DNA of 64,000 bases from Sphingobium sp. AP49 (GTDB taxonomy: Bacteria; Pseudomonadota; Alphaproteobacteria; Sphingomonadales; Sphingomonadaceae): the NCBI RefSeq assembly GCF_000281715.2, contig NZ_CP124576.1:1061501-1125500 (forward strand), read 5' to 3'. The first letter of the stretch is position 1, and each line of letters begins with the position of its first letter. A model generated the notes under the pieces. It had not been told where the DNA came from and made no database searches. It saw only the letters and a list, made by a program, of their open reading frames with translations. Of this stretch, positions 17,848-26,080 are shown in pieces. The translations under genes and the position numbers were made by a program.

Positions 17848-19358
17848 ACCACCGCCATCTGGTAGAGAAAATCGACGAAGCCGGCGGTGGCGCCGTCATA
17901 GCCCATCACCTTGGGATTGCTGCTGTCGATCAGCAGATATTCGTCCGGCGCATGGGCGCCCGATCCATGGCCGAGGCCAAACTGGCCGGCGGGCAGCGAC
18001 ACCGGGGCGGAGGTGAAGACATAGCCCGGCCAGGACCCGGCGAGGCGGGGATAGACGCTGGTCTTCACCCCGGCGCGTTCATAGGTGGCGCGTTCCGCCT
18101 TGATGAGCGGGCTGTCCTCCGCCGTCTCGGTCGGGTCATAGCCGCCCGAGACATTGACCGCGATGTCGCCATAGCCGCGCTTGGCGAGATGCGCCTTCAG
18201 CTTGGCGACGCAATCCGCCATTGTCTGGTTCGGCACCAGCCGCAGGTCGAGCTTGGCGACGGCGCGGCCAGGCAGGATGGTCTTGCCGCCCGGACCGGTA
18301 TAGCCCGACATCAGCCCCTCGATATTGACGGTCGGCATCGCTGCCAGCCGCTCCAGCGTCTCCTGCCAGCTTGTCTCGCCGACCCATTGCTTGACGCCGA
18401 GCTGCTTCAGTTCGTCGGCGGAGGAGCGCTTGGCCGCGCTCTCGGCGATCAGCGCTTTTTCGCGCGCGGTGAGCGGGCGAACCTGGGCGAACCAGCCGTC
18501 GATCGCGGGCGTGTTGCCATCGGGCGTGACCAGCGTGCCCAGCGCCTCGACCAGGCGCCAGGCGGGGCTGTCGACGATCGCCTTGTAGCTGGAATGGATG
18601 TCCTTGGCCGGACCCCGGCCCCAGGCCTCGCCCGAGGCGACCAGTTCCAGTTCCACCACGCCCTTGGCGCCCAGGTTGATCGACACGCCGCCATCGACCG
18701 GGCTCTGCCAGGAGGCGGGGATGATGACGCCGCTGCACGGCTTGAGCGCGGCCAGCACATCGGGGCGGCGGACGATCTGGGCGAAATGGGGCGATCCGAT
18801 CTCCTCCTCACCCTCCGCCACCAGCACCAGATTGACCGGCGGCCTGATGCCGGCGGTGCGGAAGGCGTGGAGGGCGGCCAGCATCGCGCTTTCCGGCCCC
18901 TTCTGGTTGGTGGCGCCGCGACCGACCATCACCTTGCCCAGCCCCGGCCTGTCGACGATCCGCCCTTCGAGCGGGGGCGAACTCCATTCGGCCGGGTCAT
19001 ATTGCTTGACGTCATACATGAAATAGAGGCCGAGCGTGCGCTTGGCGCCATTATCCATGGTAGCGAAGACGCCGGGTGCGCCGTCGGTCGGTACCCGCTC
19101 CACCTTCTGGAAGCCGGCGTCCTTCGCCAGCATCATCATATGGGCGCAGCCCTTTTCCATGTCGCGGTCCTCGGCCGCGATCGAGGGCAGGGCGATCCAG
19201 TCGCGCAGCCGGGCGACGGCGGCGTCATGATTGGCGGCAATCGCCTGATCGAGCTTTGCCCGGTCGCCGCCGGCGGCCAGCCCCGCGCCCGGCGCCAGCA
19301 GCGCCGCCCCCATCGCCGCGCCCTTCAGCATGGTCCGTCGATCCGCCTGTTCCATCAT
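17844..19358 (-). CDS. M20 family peptidase-like protein with Tat-type signal
   Basis: The 504-residue protein has a twin-arginine-like N-terminus (DRRTMLKGAA, then an Ala-rich h-region), so it is probably exported. Conserved M20 landmarks are the AEGEEEIGSP catalytic glutamates (184-186) and the C-terminal GSGAHAPDE histidine. Two other metal positions differ from the family: the GHYDV motif reads FMYDV (Met at 114), and the bridging Asp in RGAT-D-x-KG is Asn151 (RGATNQKGP). It may be a divergent dipeptidase or a catalytically inactive member. It converges on the truncated molybdoenzyme gene. Confidence 0.75.
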   Translation of the reverse strand: MMEQADRRTMLKGAAMGAALLAPGAGLAAGGDRAKLDQAIAANHDAAVARLRDWIALPSIAAEDRDMEKGCAHMMMLAKDAGFQKVERVPTDGAPGVFATMDNGAKRTLGLYFMYDVKQYDPAEWSSPPLEGRIVDRPGLGKVMVGRGATNQKGPESAMLAALHAFRTAGIRPPVNLVLVAEGEEEIGSPHFAQIVRRPDVLAALKPCSGVIIPASWQSPVDGGVSINLGAKGVVELELVASGEAWGRGPAKDIHSSYKAIVDSPAWRLVEALGTLVTPDGNTPAIDGWFAQVRPLTAREKALIAESAAKRSSADELKQLGVKQWVGETSWQETLERLAAMPTVNIEGLMSGYTGPGGKTILPGRAVAKLDLRLVPNQTMADCVAKLKAHLAKRGYGDIAVNVSGGYDPTETAEDSPLIKAERATYERAGVKTSVYPRLAGSWPGYVFTSAPVSLPAGQFGLGHGSGAHAPDEYLLIDSSNPKVMGYDGATAGFVDFLYQMAVV

Positions 19359-19518
19359 GCCCGCTCCATCATGATTGTCTTCCCTGTGAAGCGGCCATGG
19401 TTGCGGATCGGCGGTGGGAAGGAAAGGGGGCTGGTGCGCCAGCGCGACGCGACAGTGCGAAGTTCACAGTGTCGTGCGGCATGGGGCTGGGCGTTTTCGG
19501 CGGATTTCCGTGGGGCTG

Positions 19519-19639
19519 GTCGGGACGACGCGACAGCGACGCGACGGTGAGGCGACTGTCCCGCGTCTGGGACGCGACAATGAAGCGACACCGACGCGAC
19601 AGCGAATGGACAGCGAAGCGACAATGGCGCGCCGGCGGC
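19519..19639. repeat. Degenerate tandem repeat with an 11-bp period
   Basis: GCGACA-like hexamers recur at 19530, 19541, 19552, 19563, 19574, 19585, 19596, 19607 and 19618, exactly 11 bp apart, with five variable bases between them. On the minus strand the core reads TGTCGC. The array lies about 160 bp upstream of the M20 gene start in non-coding DNA. An isolated GCGACA also occurs at 19448. An 11-bp step is close to one helical turn and is the repeat spacing of OmpR/PhoB-type operators, but simple slippage could also produce it. Confidence 0.7.
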
Positions 19640-19763
19640 GGCGATGGGCGAGGGGGAGAGGCGTCGGGTGCCATGGAAGATTATGGAACAGAAACGGCGC
19701 GGGTAGGAAAGGGGGCGGCGGTGAAGAGGGGGGGGCGTGGATGGCCTGGAAGGAATCCATCCC

Positions 19764-19832
19764 CGTCATTGCGAGCGTAGCGAAGCAATCCATCTCGCGC
19801 TGGTGGATTGCTTCGCTACGCTCGCAATGACG
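19764..19832. repeat. 69-bp palindrome, family A copy 1
   Basis: Two perfect 29-bp inverted arms begin with CGTCATTGCGAGCG and surround an 11-bp loop. The variable base in the arms is T on the left and A on the right, so pairing is kept. It is intergenic, in the gene-poor island. Confidence 0.9.
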
Positions 19833-19857
19833 ATATTGGGTTTTGACGGCTAACGAC

Positions 19858-20008
19858 CGAGGCTGTGTAAAAACATCTCATCGCAAGCGAAATGAGCACC
19901 ATCTGAATCCGGGTGGTCGCCTTGCCGCACGAAAAGAATCCGGCGCGGGCAATCTCCGAATCAATCGTGCGCCGTTGGGCCGCGCGTTCGCGTTTTTACA
20001 CAGCCTCG
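19858..20008. mobile_element. MITE-like element with 17-bp terminal inverted repeats
   Basis: CGAGGCTGTGTAAAAAC at 19858-19874 is repeated in perfect inverted form at 19992-20008, giving a 151-bp element without a coding capacity I can support. Such ends suggest a non-autonomous relic mobilised by a transposase elsewhere in the genome. No clear target-site duplication is visible, and no transposase gene lies in the window. Confidence 0.65.
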
Positions 20009-20056
20009 ACCAGAAAGTGTCATAGGCCGGAACGCCTCTAAATTCACAAAGCGGAA

Positions 20057-20377
20057 CTAGGCCGACCTTCGTGGCCCTCCAAAGAACCCACGAAGGGCAA
20101 GCGAGCGAATGCTTTCTCCTCGATCAGCGGCCCGCCTTAAACGCTCAATCGTACGTCGCCGAATGAATAGGTCTGGATAGTGCTTCCTGAGAGAGCGGCA
20201 ACAATCGAATGAGGGCTTTTCCCCGGCCATCAATCCCCGTTTCATTACTCTCATCGTCGATACGTAGCGTTGAGCATGTATCGCAGAATAAGGCCCCAGT
20301 CTTTTACGCCGTATCGAAAATGCTGCCTGCCACCAAATTTGGTAATCGGGGCAACATGGATCGAGAAAAGATTGCAT
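20057..20377 (-). CDS. Hypothetical protein in low-GC island
   Basis: This 106-residue frame is rich in Arg and Cys (PDLFIRRRTIERLRRAAD) and I do not recognise it. The local base composition is lower than in surrounding genes, and the frame lies between a MITE-like element and a glycosyltransferase gene. A small hairpin, CCTTCGTGG/CCACGAAGG, sits inside its 3' end. No convincing ribosome-binding site precedes the ATG. It may be a remnant of transferred DNA or not a gene at all. Confidence 0.3.
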   Translation of the reverse strand: MQSFLDPCCPDYQIWWQAAFSIRRKRLGPYSAIHAQRYVSTMRVMKRGLMAGEKPSFDCCRSLRKHYPDLFIRRRTIERLRRAADRGESIRSLALRGFFGGPRRSA

Positions 20378-20477
20378 TCCGCGTTTCTAAGGGCGGCTTT
20401 GTCAAAAATCCATGAACAAAGCGGACCGTCTGAAAGCCACCCAACGCCGCCATCCCGGCGGCATATTCTGGATAGCT

Positions 20478-21647
20478 TCAGCCTCGCGCGATGCTTGTGA
20501 GATGATCGAGCAGGGCGTCGCCATTGGCGGTCCAGGTGAAGCGCAGGGCGGCGGCGCGGACGGCTTCGCGCTCGGGCGGGTCGGCGAGCAGGTCGGCGAT
20601 CGCTTCGGCCAGGGCTTCGGCTTCGCGCTCGACGATCTTGCCGGCTTCCGGGCGGTCGAGCAGTTCGCGGGCACCGCCGACATCGGTGATGACGATCGGC
20701 GTGCCGCAGGCGAGCGATTCCACCCAGGCATTGGCGAGCCCTTCGGATTGCGACGGCAGCGCCATCACGTCGGCGGCGGCGTACAGGCGGGGCAAGCGGT
20801 CGTGCGGCACCGACCCGAGGAAGCCGATGCGCCGTTCGACACCCAGTTCCTGCGCCAGATTTTCGAGCGCGCGGCGATATTGCCCCTGGCCGGCGAGCAG
20901 CAGGGTGAAGCCGGGCAATTGCGGCAGGGCGCGGACGAGAATATCCTGGCCCTTGCGCGGGATGAGTGCGCCGACGCAGAGGATGAGCGGCCCTTCAAAG
21001 CCGAGCGCGGCCTTGGCCTGGTCGCGGTCGCCAATTTCAAACCGGTCGAGGTCCACGCCGGTATAATGGACCCGGATCTTGTCGGTATCGATACCCATCC
21101 GGCCCATGGAGCGGCGCATCGCGGCCGATACGGCGAGCAGGCCGGCGGCGCCGTCAGCGGCGCGCTTCACCATCTTCTTCGTGCCGCGCTGCGTGCCCCA
21201 ATGATGAATGTCGGCGCCGCGTGCCTTGACCGAATAGGGGATGCCGAGCGCCTTTGACAGGCGTTGGGCCACCGGACCGTCGGGGAAGAAGAAGCTGGCG
21301 TCGATGACGTCGAACGGGGTCTGGGCGTGCAGCCGTTTCACCAGCGGCAGGATGGCGCGGGTCATGGTGTAGACATTGGTGCGGCCGCCGAATTTCGGGA
21401 TGATCGGGAAGGTCGGCCGATAGACGGTCAGATCCTTCCACCGTTCCTTGGCCGGCAGGGCGCGCAGCGGGGCATAGCGGCCGGCGCGCGACAGCGGCCA
21501 GGGCGGCATGCCGAGCGGTGCGACGACCGTGACGCTGACGTCGGGGCGGCTCGCCAGTTCGCGTGCCTGCCGTTCGACGAAGACGCCGAAATTGGGCCGG
21601 CTCATGTCGGGAAAGAGGGTGGAAAGCATGAGGACGTTCAGCGTCAC
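20478..21647 (-). CDS. GT4 family glycosyltransferase
   Basis: This 389-residue retaining glycosyltransferase has an N-terminal acceptor domain (MLSTLFPDMSRPNFGVFVERQ), a nucleotide-sugar domain starting ILCVGALIPRKGQD, and the family motif SEGLANAWVESLACGTPIVITDVGG near the C-terminus. It probably transfers a sugar onto a lipid-linked glycan at the cytoplasmic membrane face. The start is GTG 21647, supported by an AGAGGGA element about six bases upstream; ATG 21629 is an alternative. It stands outside the main polysaccharide locus, next to a regulator gene on the same strand. Confidence 0.88.
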   Translation of the reverse strand: MTLNVLMLSTLFPDMSRPNFGVFVERQARELASRPDVSVTVVAPLGMPPWPLSRAGRYAPLRALPAKERWKDLTVYRPTFPIIPKFGGRTNVYTMTRAILPLVKRLHAQTPFDVIDASFFFPDGPVAQRLSKALGIPYSVKARGADIHHWGTQRGTKKMVKRAADGAAGLLAVSAAMRRSMGRMGIDTDKIRVHYTGVDLDRFEIGDRDQAKAALGFEGPLILCVGALIPRKGQDILVRALPQLPGFTLLLAGQGQYRRALENLAQELGVERRIGFLGSVPHDRLPRLYAAADVMALPSQSEGLANAWVESLACGTPIVITDVGGARELLDRPEAGKIVEREAEALAEAIADLLADPPEREAVRAAALRFTWTANGDALLDHLTSIARG

Positions 21648-21706
21648 GGGGTCCCTCTCTACTTTATTCTGATGAAGCGAGGCTTAGGCATGGCGGCGGC
21701 GCTTGG

Positions 21707-22270
21707 CTATAGCCGTCGGACGAGTTGCACCGCCACTGCGCCCCAGGGCGGGTCGGTCAGCACCTGTTGCCGGGCGCCATGGCCAAGTGGCAGGATCTGC
21801 AGTCGATCGCCCTCACGCCCGATCAAGCGGCCGAACAGGAAGCGGCCGGCGGGGCGGGGGAAAAGGACGTCGCGGTTCAGGGCGCTGGCAAAATCCGCCG
21901 GCGCGATGCGGCGGCACCAGATGGCGTCGCCGCTGCGATAGTCGCCGATGCTGGCCTGGACCTGGATACCGACCATGGCGTCGGCGGGTACCGGCGGCGG
22001 GAAGGACAGGGAGCGGACCGGCGCGCGGGCGCCTTCGGGGCCGAGCAGCGCGGCCACCGGCACCTCGCTCTGGCCGGGCAGGGCAACCAGTTCGGCGCTA
22101 GTGACGCCGAGCGCATCGGCGATACGGTTGAGCCATTTGACCGATACCGTGCGGGTACCGGTTTCGAGCCGGCCGATCGTCTGGGCGGTGGTGGGCGGCG
22201 TACAGAGCAGGCCCACCTGTTCCAGGGTCAGGCCCTTGGCCTTGCGGACCTCGCGGATGCGGGTGATCAT
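21707..22270 (-). CDS. XRE-family transcriptional regulator with S24-like C-terminus
   Basis: The 187-residue protein starts with a Cro/CI helix-turn-helix (residues about 3-62; IREVRKAKGLTLEQVG, then a TIGRLETGTRTVS recognition region and LNRIADALGV). The C-terminal half (MVGIQVQASIGDYRSGDAIWCRRI and later strands) resembles the LexA/S24 peptidase fold without a visible Ser-Lys catalytic dyad. It probably acts as a DNA-binding repressor that senses a small ligand or a partner protein. The gene is divergent from the DUF6456 gene, and the spacer between them likely carries its operator. Confidence 0.8.
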   Translation of the reverse strand: MITRIREVRKAKGLTLEQVGLLCTPPTTAQTIGRLETGTRTVSVKWLNRIADALGVTSAELVALPGQSEVPVAALLGPEGARAPVRSLSFPPPVPADAMVGIQVQASIGDYRSGDAIWCRRIAPADFASALNRDVLFPRPAGRFLFGRLIGREGDRLQILPLGHGARQQVLTDPPWGAVAVQLVRRL

Positions 22271-22368
22271 GGCAGCCTCATTTGATAACCTATTTGGTTT
22301 CCTCTTTCCTACATATTATCCCTCGTGGCAAGCCCCGCTCTCCCACCCATCTGCCAGGAGATGCCGCC

Positions 22369-22827
22369 ATGGCCGCCCATCATGTCGACCGGATGATTGA
22401 AGATCCCGCAGGCCAGATGCAGGCGGTGAAAGTGCATCTGGGCGAATCGCCGCTCGGCTGGCTGCATGCGCGCGGCCATGTGAGCGACCGGCAACTAGCG
22501 GCGGGGGAGAGGCTGCGCTGCGACTGGGAGCGGGCAGGACTGGGCGCGCGGGTGACGATGCGCTGGGACGGGGCGCCATGCGAACGGCAGCGGGGTCGGA
22601 CGGGGGCGATGCCTGACCCCAGTGCCGCGCAACTGTCGGCGCGCGATCGGTTCGACGGCGCGGTGCGGGCGGCGGGGCCGGGACTGGCCGATATATTGTG
22701 GCGGGTGGTGTGCGCCGGCGAGGGGCTGGGGCCAGCCGAACGGGCGCTGGGCTGGCCCAGTCGCGCGGGCAAGCTGGTGCTGGGGCTGGCGCTCGACCGG
22801 GTGGCGGACTGGTATCGGGTGGGGTGA
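22369..22827 (+). CDS. DUF6456 domain protein
   Basis: The 152-residue protein starts at ATG 22369, with AGGAGA six bases upstream; the longer frame from 22282 is rejected for that reason. The C-terminal part (SARDRFDGAVRAAGPGLADILWRVVCAGEGL, then AERALGWPSRAGKLVLGLALDRVADWY) matches the helix-turn-helix-like DUF6456 domain found in alphaproteobacterial regulators. The function is unproven, and DNA binding is plausible. It is divergent from the XRE-type regulator and converges on the Nudix gene 12 bp away. Confidence 0.7.
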   Translation: MAAHHVDRMIEDPAGQMQAVKVHLGESPLGWLHARGHVSDRQLAAGERLRCDWERAGLGARVTMRWDGAPCERQRGRTGAMPDPSAAQLSARDRFDGAVRAAGPGLADILWRVVCAGEGLGPAERALGWPSRAGKLVLGLALDRVADWYRVG

Positions 22828-22839
22828 GGCCGCGTGGGG

Positions 22840-23382
22840 TCAGGCGAGGAAGCCGGCACCGAGCAGCAGCAGCAGCTTCACATCCATCGCGAAACCTTCT
22901 GTGCGCCAGGCGGCGATCTGTTGCGGCAGCGCGGCGAGGGGGATGCGGTGGACGCGGATATCCTCGCTGTCGACGCCGCCGCCCTCGCCGGTCTTCACCA
23001 GATCATGGGCGCGGAACAGGGTGAAGCTTTCCGAGACCATGCCGGGCGAGCTGAAAAATTCGCCGAGCGATTCAAGGCGGCCGGGGAGATAGCCGGTTTC
23101 CTCCTCCAACTCGCGGCTGGCGGCCAGGCTGGCGTCCTCGCCGGCGTCATGATCGCCGACCAGGCCGGCGGGCAGTTCGATGCAGCGCTGGCCGAGCGGC
23201 ACGCGATACTGGTCTACCAGCAGCACATGGCGGCCGTCCGCATCCTCGTCGATCGCCAGGATGACGGCAGCGCGGATGCCCCGCGCGCGGCCGACATATT
23301 CCCATTTGCCGCGCTTCTTCGCGCTGATGAAGCGCCCGGTCCACATGGTTTCCTCGGGCGCATTCCAGTCATTGTCGCTCAT
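22840..23382 (-). CDS. Nudix hydrolase, ADP-ribose pyrophosphatase type
   Basis: This 180-residue enzyme carries a Nudix box (GLVGDHDAGE, then AASRELEEETGY), and the preceding VDQYRVPLGQRCIELPAGL is typical of ADP-sugar pyrophosphatases. It probably hydrolyses ADP-ribose or a similar nucleoside diphosphate sugar in the cytoplasm, using Mg ions bound by the REL-EEE glutamates. Its ATG overlaps the stop of the preceding TPM-domain gene (ATGA), so it is the last gene of the lemA-TPM operon. That operon position is unusual for this enzyme. Confidence 0.88.
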   Translation of the reverse strand: MSDNDWNAPEETMWTGRFISAKKRGKWEYVGRARGIRAAVILAIDEDADGRHVLLVDQYRVPLGQRCIELPAGLVGDHDAGEDASLAASRELEEETGYLPGRLESLGEFFSSPGMVSESFTLFRAHDLVKTGEGGGVDSEDIRVHRIPLAALPQQIAAWRTEGFAMDVKLLLLLGAGFLA

Positions 23383-24056
23383 AATTCGATCAGTCTGTCC
23401 GGTAGTTCGTTGATGTCGTCGGCGGCACGGGGGAAGTGCGGCGCCAGGATCGCGCCGACCCGGCCAACGGCCAGGGCCAGGCCTTCGCCCGGCCGGTTGT
23501 CGCGCACCGCATCGATCAGCAGCGCCATCGCCTCGCCCCAGGCTTCGGGCGTGACCTTGTCATTGATCGCCTTGTCGGCGACGATTTCGGCGCGATGCTC
23601 GTCGAGCGAGAGATAGATGAGGACGCCGGTGCGACCGGCGGTACGGGCCTCGGCGGCGGCGCGGAACAGCAATATGGCGCGGCGCCGGACTCGACGCGCC
23701 TTGGTCGCGCGCGGGGTGAGCGCCATGCGGAGCGGCATGATCGCGAGGAGGTAGCGCACGACCAGGAAATCGAGGATGAGGTCGCCGAGCAATATGGTCA
23801 GCATCTTCCAGTCGGCGACCTGATGGTCCCAGTCGCCCATCAGCCGGCCGGCCAGGTCGCGCAGATGTTCCGGAAAGAAGGCGAAGAAGGCGAGAGCGAC
23901 GAACACGGTACCGATCGCCCAGTGCAGGCCGACATCATGATAGGCGTCGGAACGGCGCGCGACGATCGGCACGATCTCGCCCGATGTCTGCTTTTCCGCC
24001 TCCCTGACGGCGGCCGAGACCAGGGCATGATCGCCTTCGCTGAACTGTACCTGCAT
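23379..24056 (-). CDS. TPM-domain membrane protein
   Basis: The 225-residue protein combines an N-terminal TPM-like start (FSEGDHALVSAAVREAEKQTSGEIVPIVA) with two central hydrophobic segments (about 45-62 and 88-108), followed by RTGVLIYLSLDEHRAEIVADKAI, the second half of a TPM (TLP18.3/Psb32/MOLO-1) domain. The topology suggests a membrane-inserted TPM protein. The ATG at 24056 overlaps the preceding stop (TGATG). It is the third TPM gene in a row and is followed by the Nudix gene with an ATGA overlap. The biochemical role is unknown. Confidence 0.75.
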   Translation of the reverse strand: MQVQFSEGDHALVSAAVREAEKQTSGEIVPIVARRSDAYHDVGLHWAIGTVFVALAFFAFFPEHLRDLAGRLMGDWDHQVADWKMLTILLGDLILDFLVVRYLLAIMPLRMALTPRATKARRVRRRAILLFRAAAEARTAGRTGVLIYLSLDEHRAEIVADKAINDKVTPEAWGEAMALLIDAVRDNRPGEGLALAVGRVGAILAPHFPRAADDINELPDRLIEL

Positions 24057-24859
24057 CACCAATCCCCCGAAGCGCCGCCGCCGCCGAAGCTGCCGCCACC
24101 GCCGGAAAATCCGCCGCCGCCGCTGCCCCAGCCACCACCTCCGCCGCCCCAGCCCGAACCGCCACCGCTGCCGCAGCCCCCGTCGGACGGACCCCAGATG
24201 ATCACCGGGCCGGCGCCACCGCGAAAGCGGCGACCGCGACCGCCGCGGCTGGCGAACATCGAGATGGCGACGATGACGATCACGATGAGCCAGAAGACCA
24301 GCATCACGGCGCCGCCGGCGTTGGAATCGTCGCGTGCGGCGGCGGCAACCTTCTGCGCATAGGCGCGGGCTTCCTCGGGCGGCAGGGTCATCAGCTTGCC
24401 GATGGCGTCGGCGCCGGCGTCGATACCGCCGGGCATGTCCCCGGCCTTGAAGCGCGGGGTGATGTCATGGCGAATGATCTGGGACGAGACGGCGTCGGTC
24501 AATATGCCTTCCAGCCCATAGCCGACCTCGATCCGTATCTTGCGCTCGGACGGGGCGACGATCAGCAGGGCGCCGTCATTCTGCGCCTTGCTGCCGATCC
24601 CCCAGGCCCGGCCCAGGCGATAGCCATAATCGCTGATGTCATAGCCCTGGAGATCGGGGATGGTGGCGACAACCAACTGACGCCCGCTCTGCTGGTTGAG
24701 TGCGGCCAGCTTGGCGGTCAACGCCTGTTCCTGCTGCGGCGAGAGCAGGTTGGCGTCATCGACCACCTGGCCGGTCAGCTTGGGGAAGGTCTGTGCCTGC
24801 GCCGCCGGCATGAAGGCCAGCAGCGCAAGGACCAGCAGCATAAAGCGAAGCATCTTCAT
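24056..24859 (-). CDS. TPM-domain protein with glycine-rich C-terminus (YgcG type)
   Basis: This 267-residue protein has a signal peptide (MKMLRFMLLVLALLAFMPAA), a TPM domain (FPKLTGQVVDDANLLS to about residue 170, including YDISDYGYRLGRAWGIG), one transmembrane segment near residue 200, and an extreme Gly/Trp/Ser-rich tail ending GGGASGDW. The architecture matches YgcG-like proteins that commonly accompany LemA. The start at ATG 24859 gives an ATGA overlap with the upstream gene, which decides it against the longer frame to 24988. It is probably anchored in the inner membrane with the TPM domain outside. Confidence 0.85.
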   Translation of the reverse strand: MKMLRFMLLVLALLAFMPAAQAQTFPKLTGQVVDDANLLSPQQEQALTAKLAALNQQSGRQLVVATIPDLQGYDISDYGYRLGRAWGIGSKAQNDGALLIVAPSERKIRIEVGYGLEGILTDAVSSQIIRHDITPRFKAGDMPGGIDAGADAIGKLMTLPPEEARAYAQKVAAAARDDSNAGGAVMLVFWLIVIVIVAISMFASRGGRGRRFRGGAGPVIIWGPSDGGCGSGGGSGWGGGGGGWGSGGGGFSGGGGSFGGGGASGDW

Positions 24860-25365
24860 GCAGCGACCTTCCGAACGGGGCGATGTTCCAGCACGCCGAT
24901 CATGGCGCCCGAACCGGCGAGAATCGCGGATTGCGGATCGCCGGCCCTGAAATGCGGCATCATCATGTGGCGGATGATCTGGTCGCACACCTCGTCCTTC
25001 ATCACCGTCTCCAGGCCCTTGCCTACTTCAATGCGGACCTTGCGCTCGGTCGGTGCAACGAGAAGCAACAGGCCGTCATTGCGCTCCTTGCTGCCCAGTG
25101 CCCAATTGCGCGCAAGCCGGAGCGAATAATCGTCGATCGCCTCGCCATCGAGGGAGGGCGTCGTGGCGATCACCATCTGCACGCCAGTCTGGCGTTCCAG
25201 TCTGGCGAGGCGGGCGGTCAGGGCCGTGGCCGTCGTGGCATCAAGCAAGCCTGCCTTGTCCACCACGCGGCCCGTCAGTTCCAAGGCTGGCTTGGCCGTA
25301 TCTGCTGCGGCCCCGCTGCATGCGGCAAGCAAGGGCAACAGGACCAGCAGCAGGCGCCTTATCAT
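24856..25365 (-). CDS. TPM-domain lipoprotein
   Basis: The 169-residue protein has a lipobox (LLPLLAAC, Cys16) directly followed by a TPM domain (LELTGRVVDKAGLLD, then DDYSLRLARNWALGSKERNDGLLLLVAPTERKVRIEVG). It lacks the C-terminal membrane segment and glycine tail of its neighbour, so it is a compact paralogue, probably tethered by lipid in the periplasm. It lies 10 bp after lemA and overlaps the next TPM gene by 4 bp. The function of the family in bacteria is not established. Confidence 0.82.
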   Translation of the reverse strand: MIRRLLLVLLPLLAACSGAAADTAKPALELTGRVVDKAGLLDATTATALTARLARLERQTGVQMVIATTPSLDGEAIDDYSLRLARNWALGSKERNDGLLLLVAPTERKVRIEVGKGLETVMKDEVCDQIIRHMMMPHFRAGDPQSAILAGSGAMIGVLEHRPVRKVAA

Positions 25366-25375
25366 CGTCTTCGGC

Positions 25376-25978
25376 TCAGTTGCCGAAGTCGACCTTGGGC
25401 GCTTCTTCCGCGCCGGGCGTGACCGCCTGGAACGGAGCCATCGGCTTGGCGCCGTGGATCAGCTTGGCGCCGATCGCGTCGGGGAAGGTGCGGATGCGGG
25501 TATTATAGGCCTGCACCGCTTCGTTATAATCGCGGATCGAGACGGCGATGCGGTTTTCCGTGCCTTCCAGCTGCGACTGGAGTTGCAGGAAATTCTCGTT
25601 GGTCTTGAGGTCGGGATAGGCCTCGACCGAGGCGAGCAGGCGGCCAAGCCCCTGGCTGAGCTGCGCCTGTGCGGCCTGATATTGCGCGACCTTGGCCGGA
25701 TCGGACAGGTCGGTGGCATTGATCTGGATCGAGGTCGCCTTGGCACGCGCCTCTGTGACGGCGGTCAGGGTCGCCTGTTCCTGCTTGCCCGCCGCCTTGA
25801 CGGTGGCGACGAGGTTTCCGGTGAGGTTGGCGCGGCGCTGATATTGCGCCTGGACGTCGGCCCATTTGGCCTTGGCATTTTCCTCGGCTGTGGGGACGCT
25901 GTTGATGCCGCAGGCCGAGAGCGCAAGTGCGCCCATGACCGGCAGCATAAGGCGGGAAAGGCGACGCAGGAGCAGCAT
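25376..25978 (-). CDS. lemA: LemA family protein
   Basis: This 200-residue protein begins at ATG 25978 with a signal/lipobox (PVMGALALSACG) and continues with the LemA helical domain (AKWADVQAQYQRRANLTGNLV, AAQAQLSQGLGRLLASVEAYPDLKTNENFLQLQSQLEGTENRIAVS in separate helices). It forms the first gene of an operon with three TPM-domain genes and a Nudix gene. LemA proteins are helical bundles often paired with a TPM protein in a membrane-stress module. The 5' extension to 26044 lacks signal character. Confidence 0.9.
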   Translation of the reverse strand: MLLLRRLSRLMLPVMGALALSACGINSVPTAEENAKAKWADVQAQYQRRANLTGNLVATVKAAGKQEQATLTAVTEARAKATSIQINATDLSDPAKVAQYQAAQAQLSQGLGRLLASVEAYPDLKTNENFLQLQSQLEGTENRIAVSIRDYNEAVQAYNTRIRTFPDAIGAKLIHGAKPMAPFQAVTPGAEEAPKVDFGN

Positions 25979-26080
25979 GGAACATCCTCGGCTTTGTTTC
26001 GCTGTCCGAAATAGGGCGTTGTCGGATGCCGTGCAACGGGCCATGCAGAGTTTATCGAAGGCAGTATAAGAGGTTTGATT

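Noticed and set aside
19519..19639. CRISPR array
   Set aside because: The repeats are 11 bp apart with no spacers of 25-40 bp and no Cas genes nearby.
19369..19830. Several overlapping frames in the gene-poor island
   Set aside because: They cover a low-complexity repeat and a palindrome, and none has a ribosome-binding site or recognisable domain.
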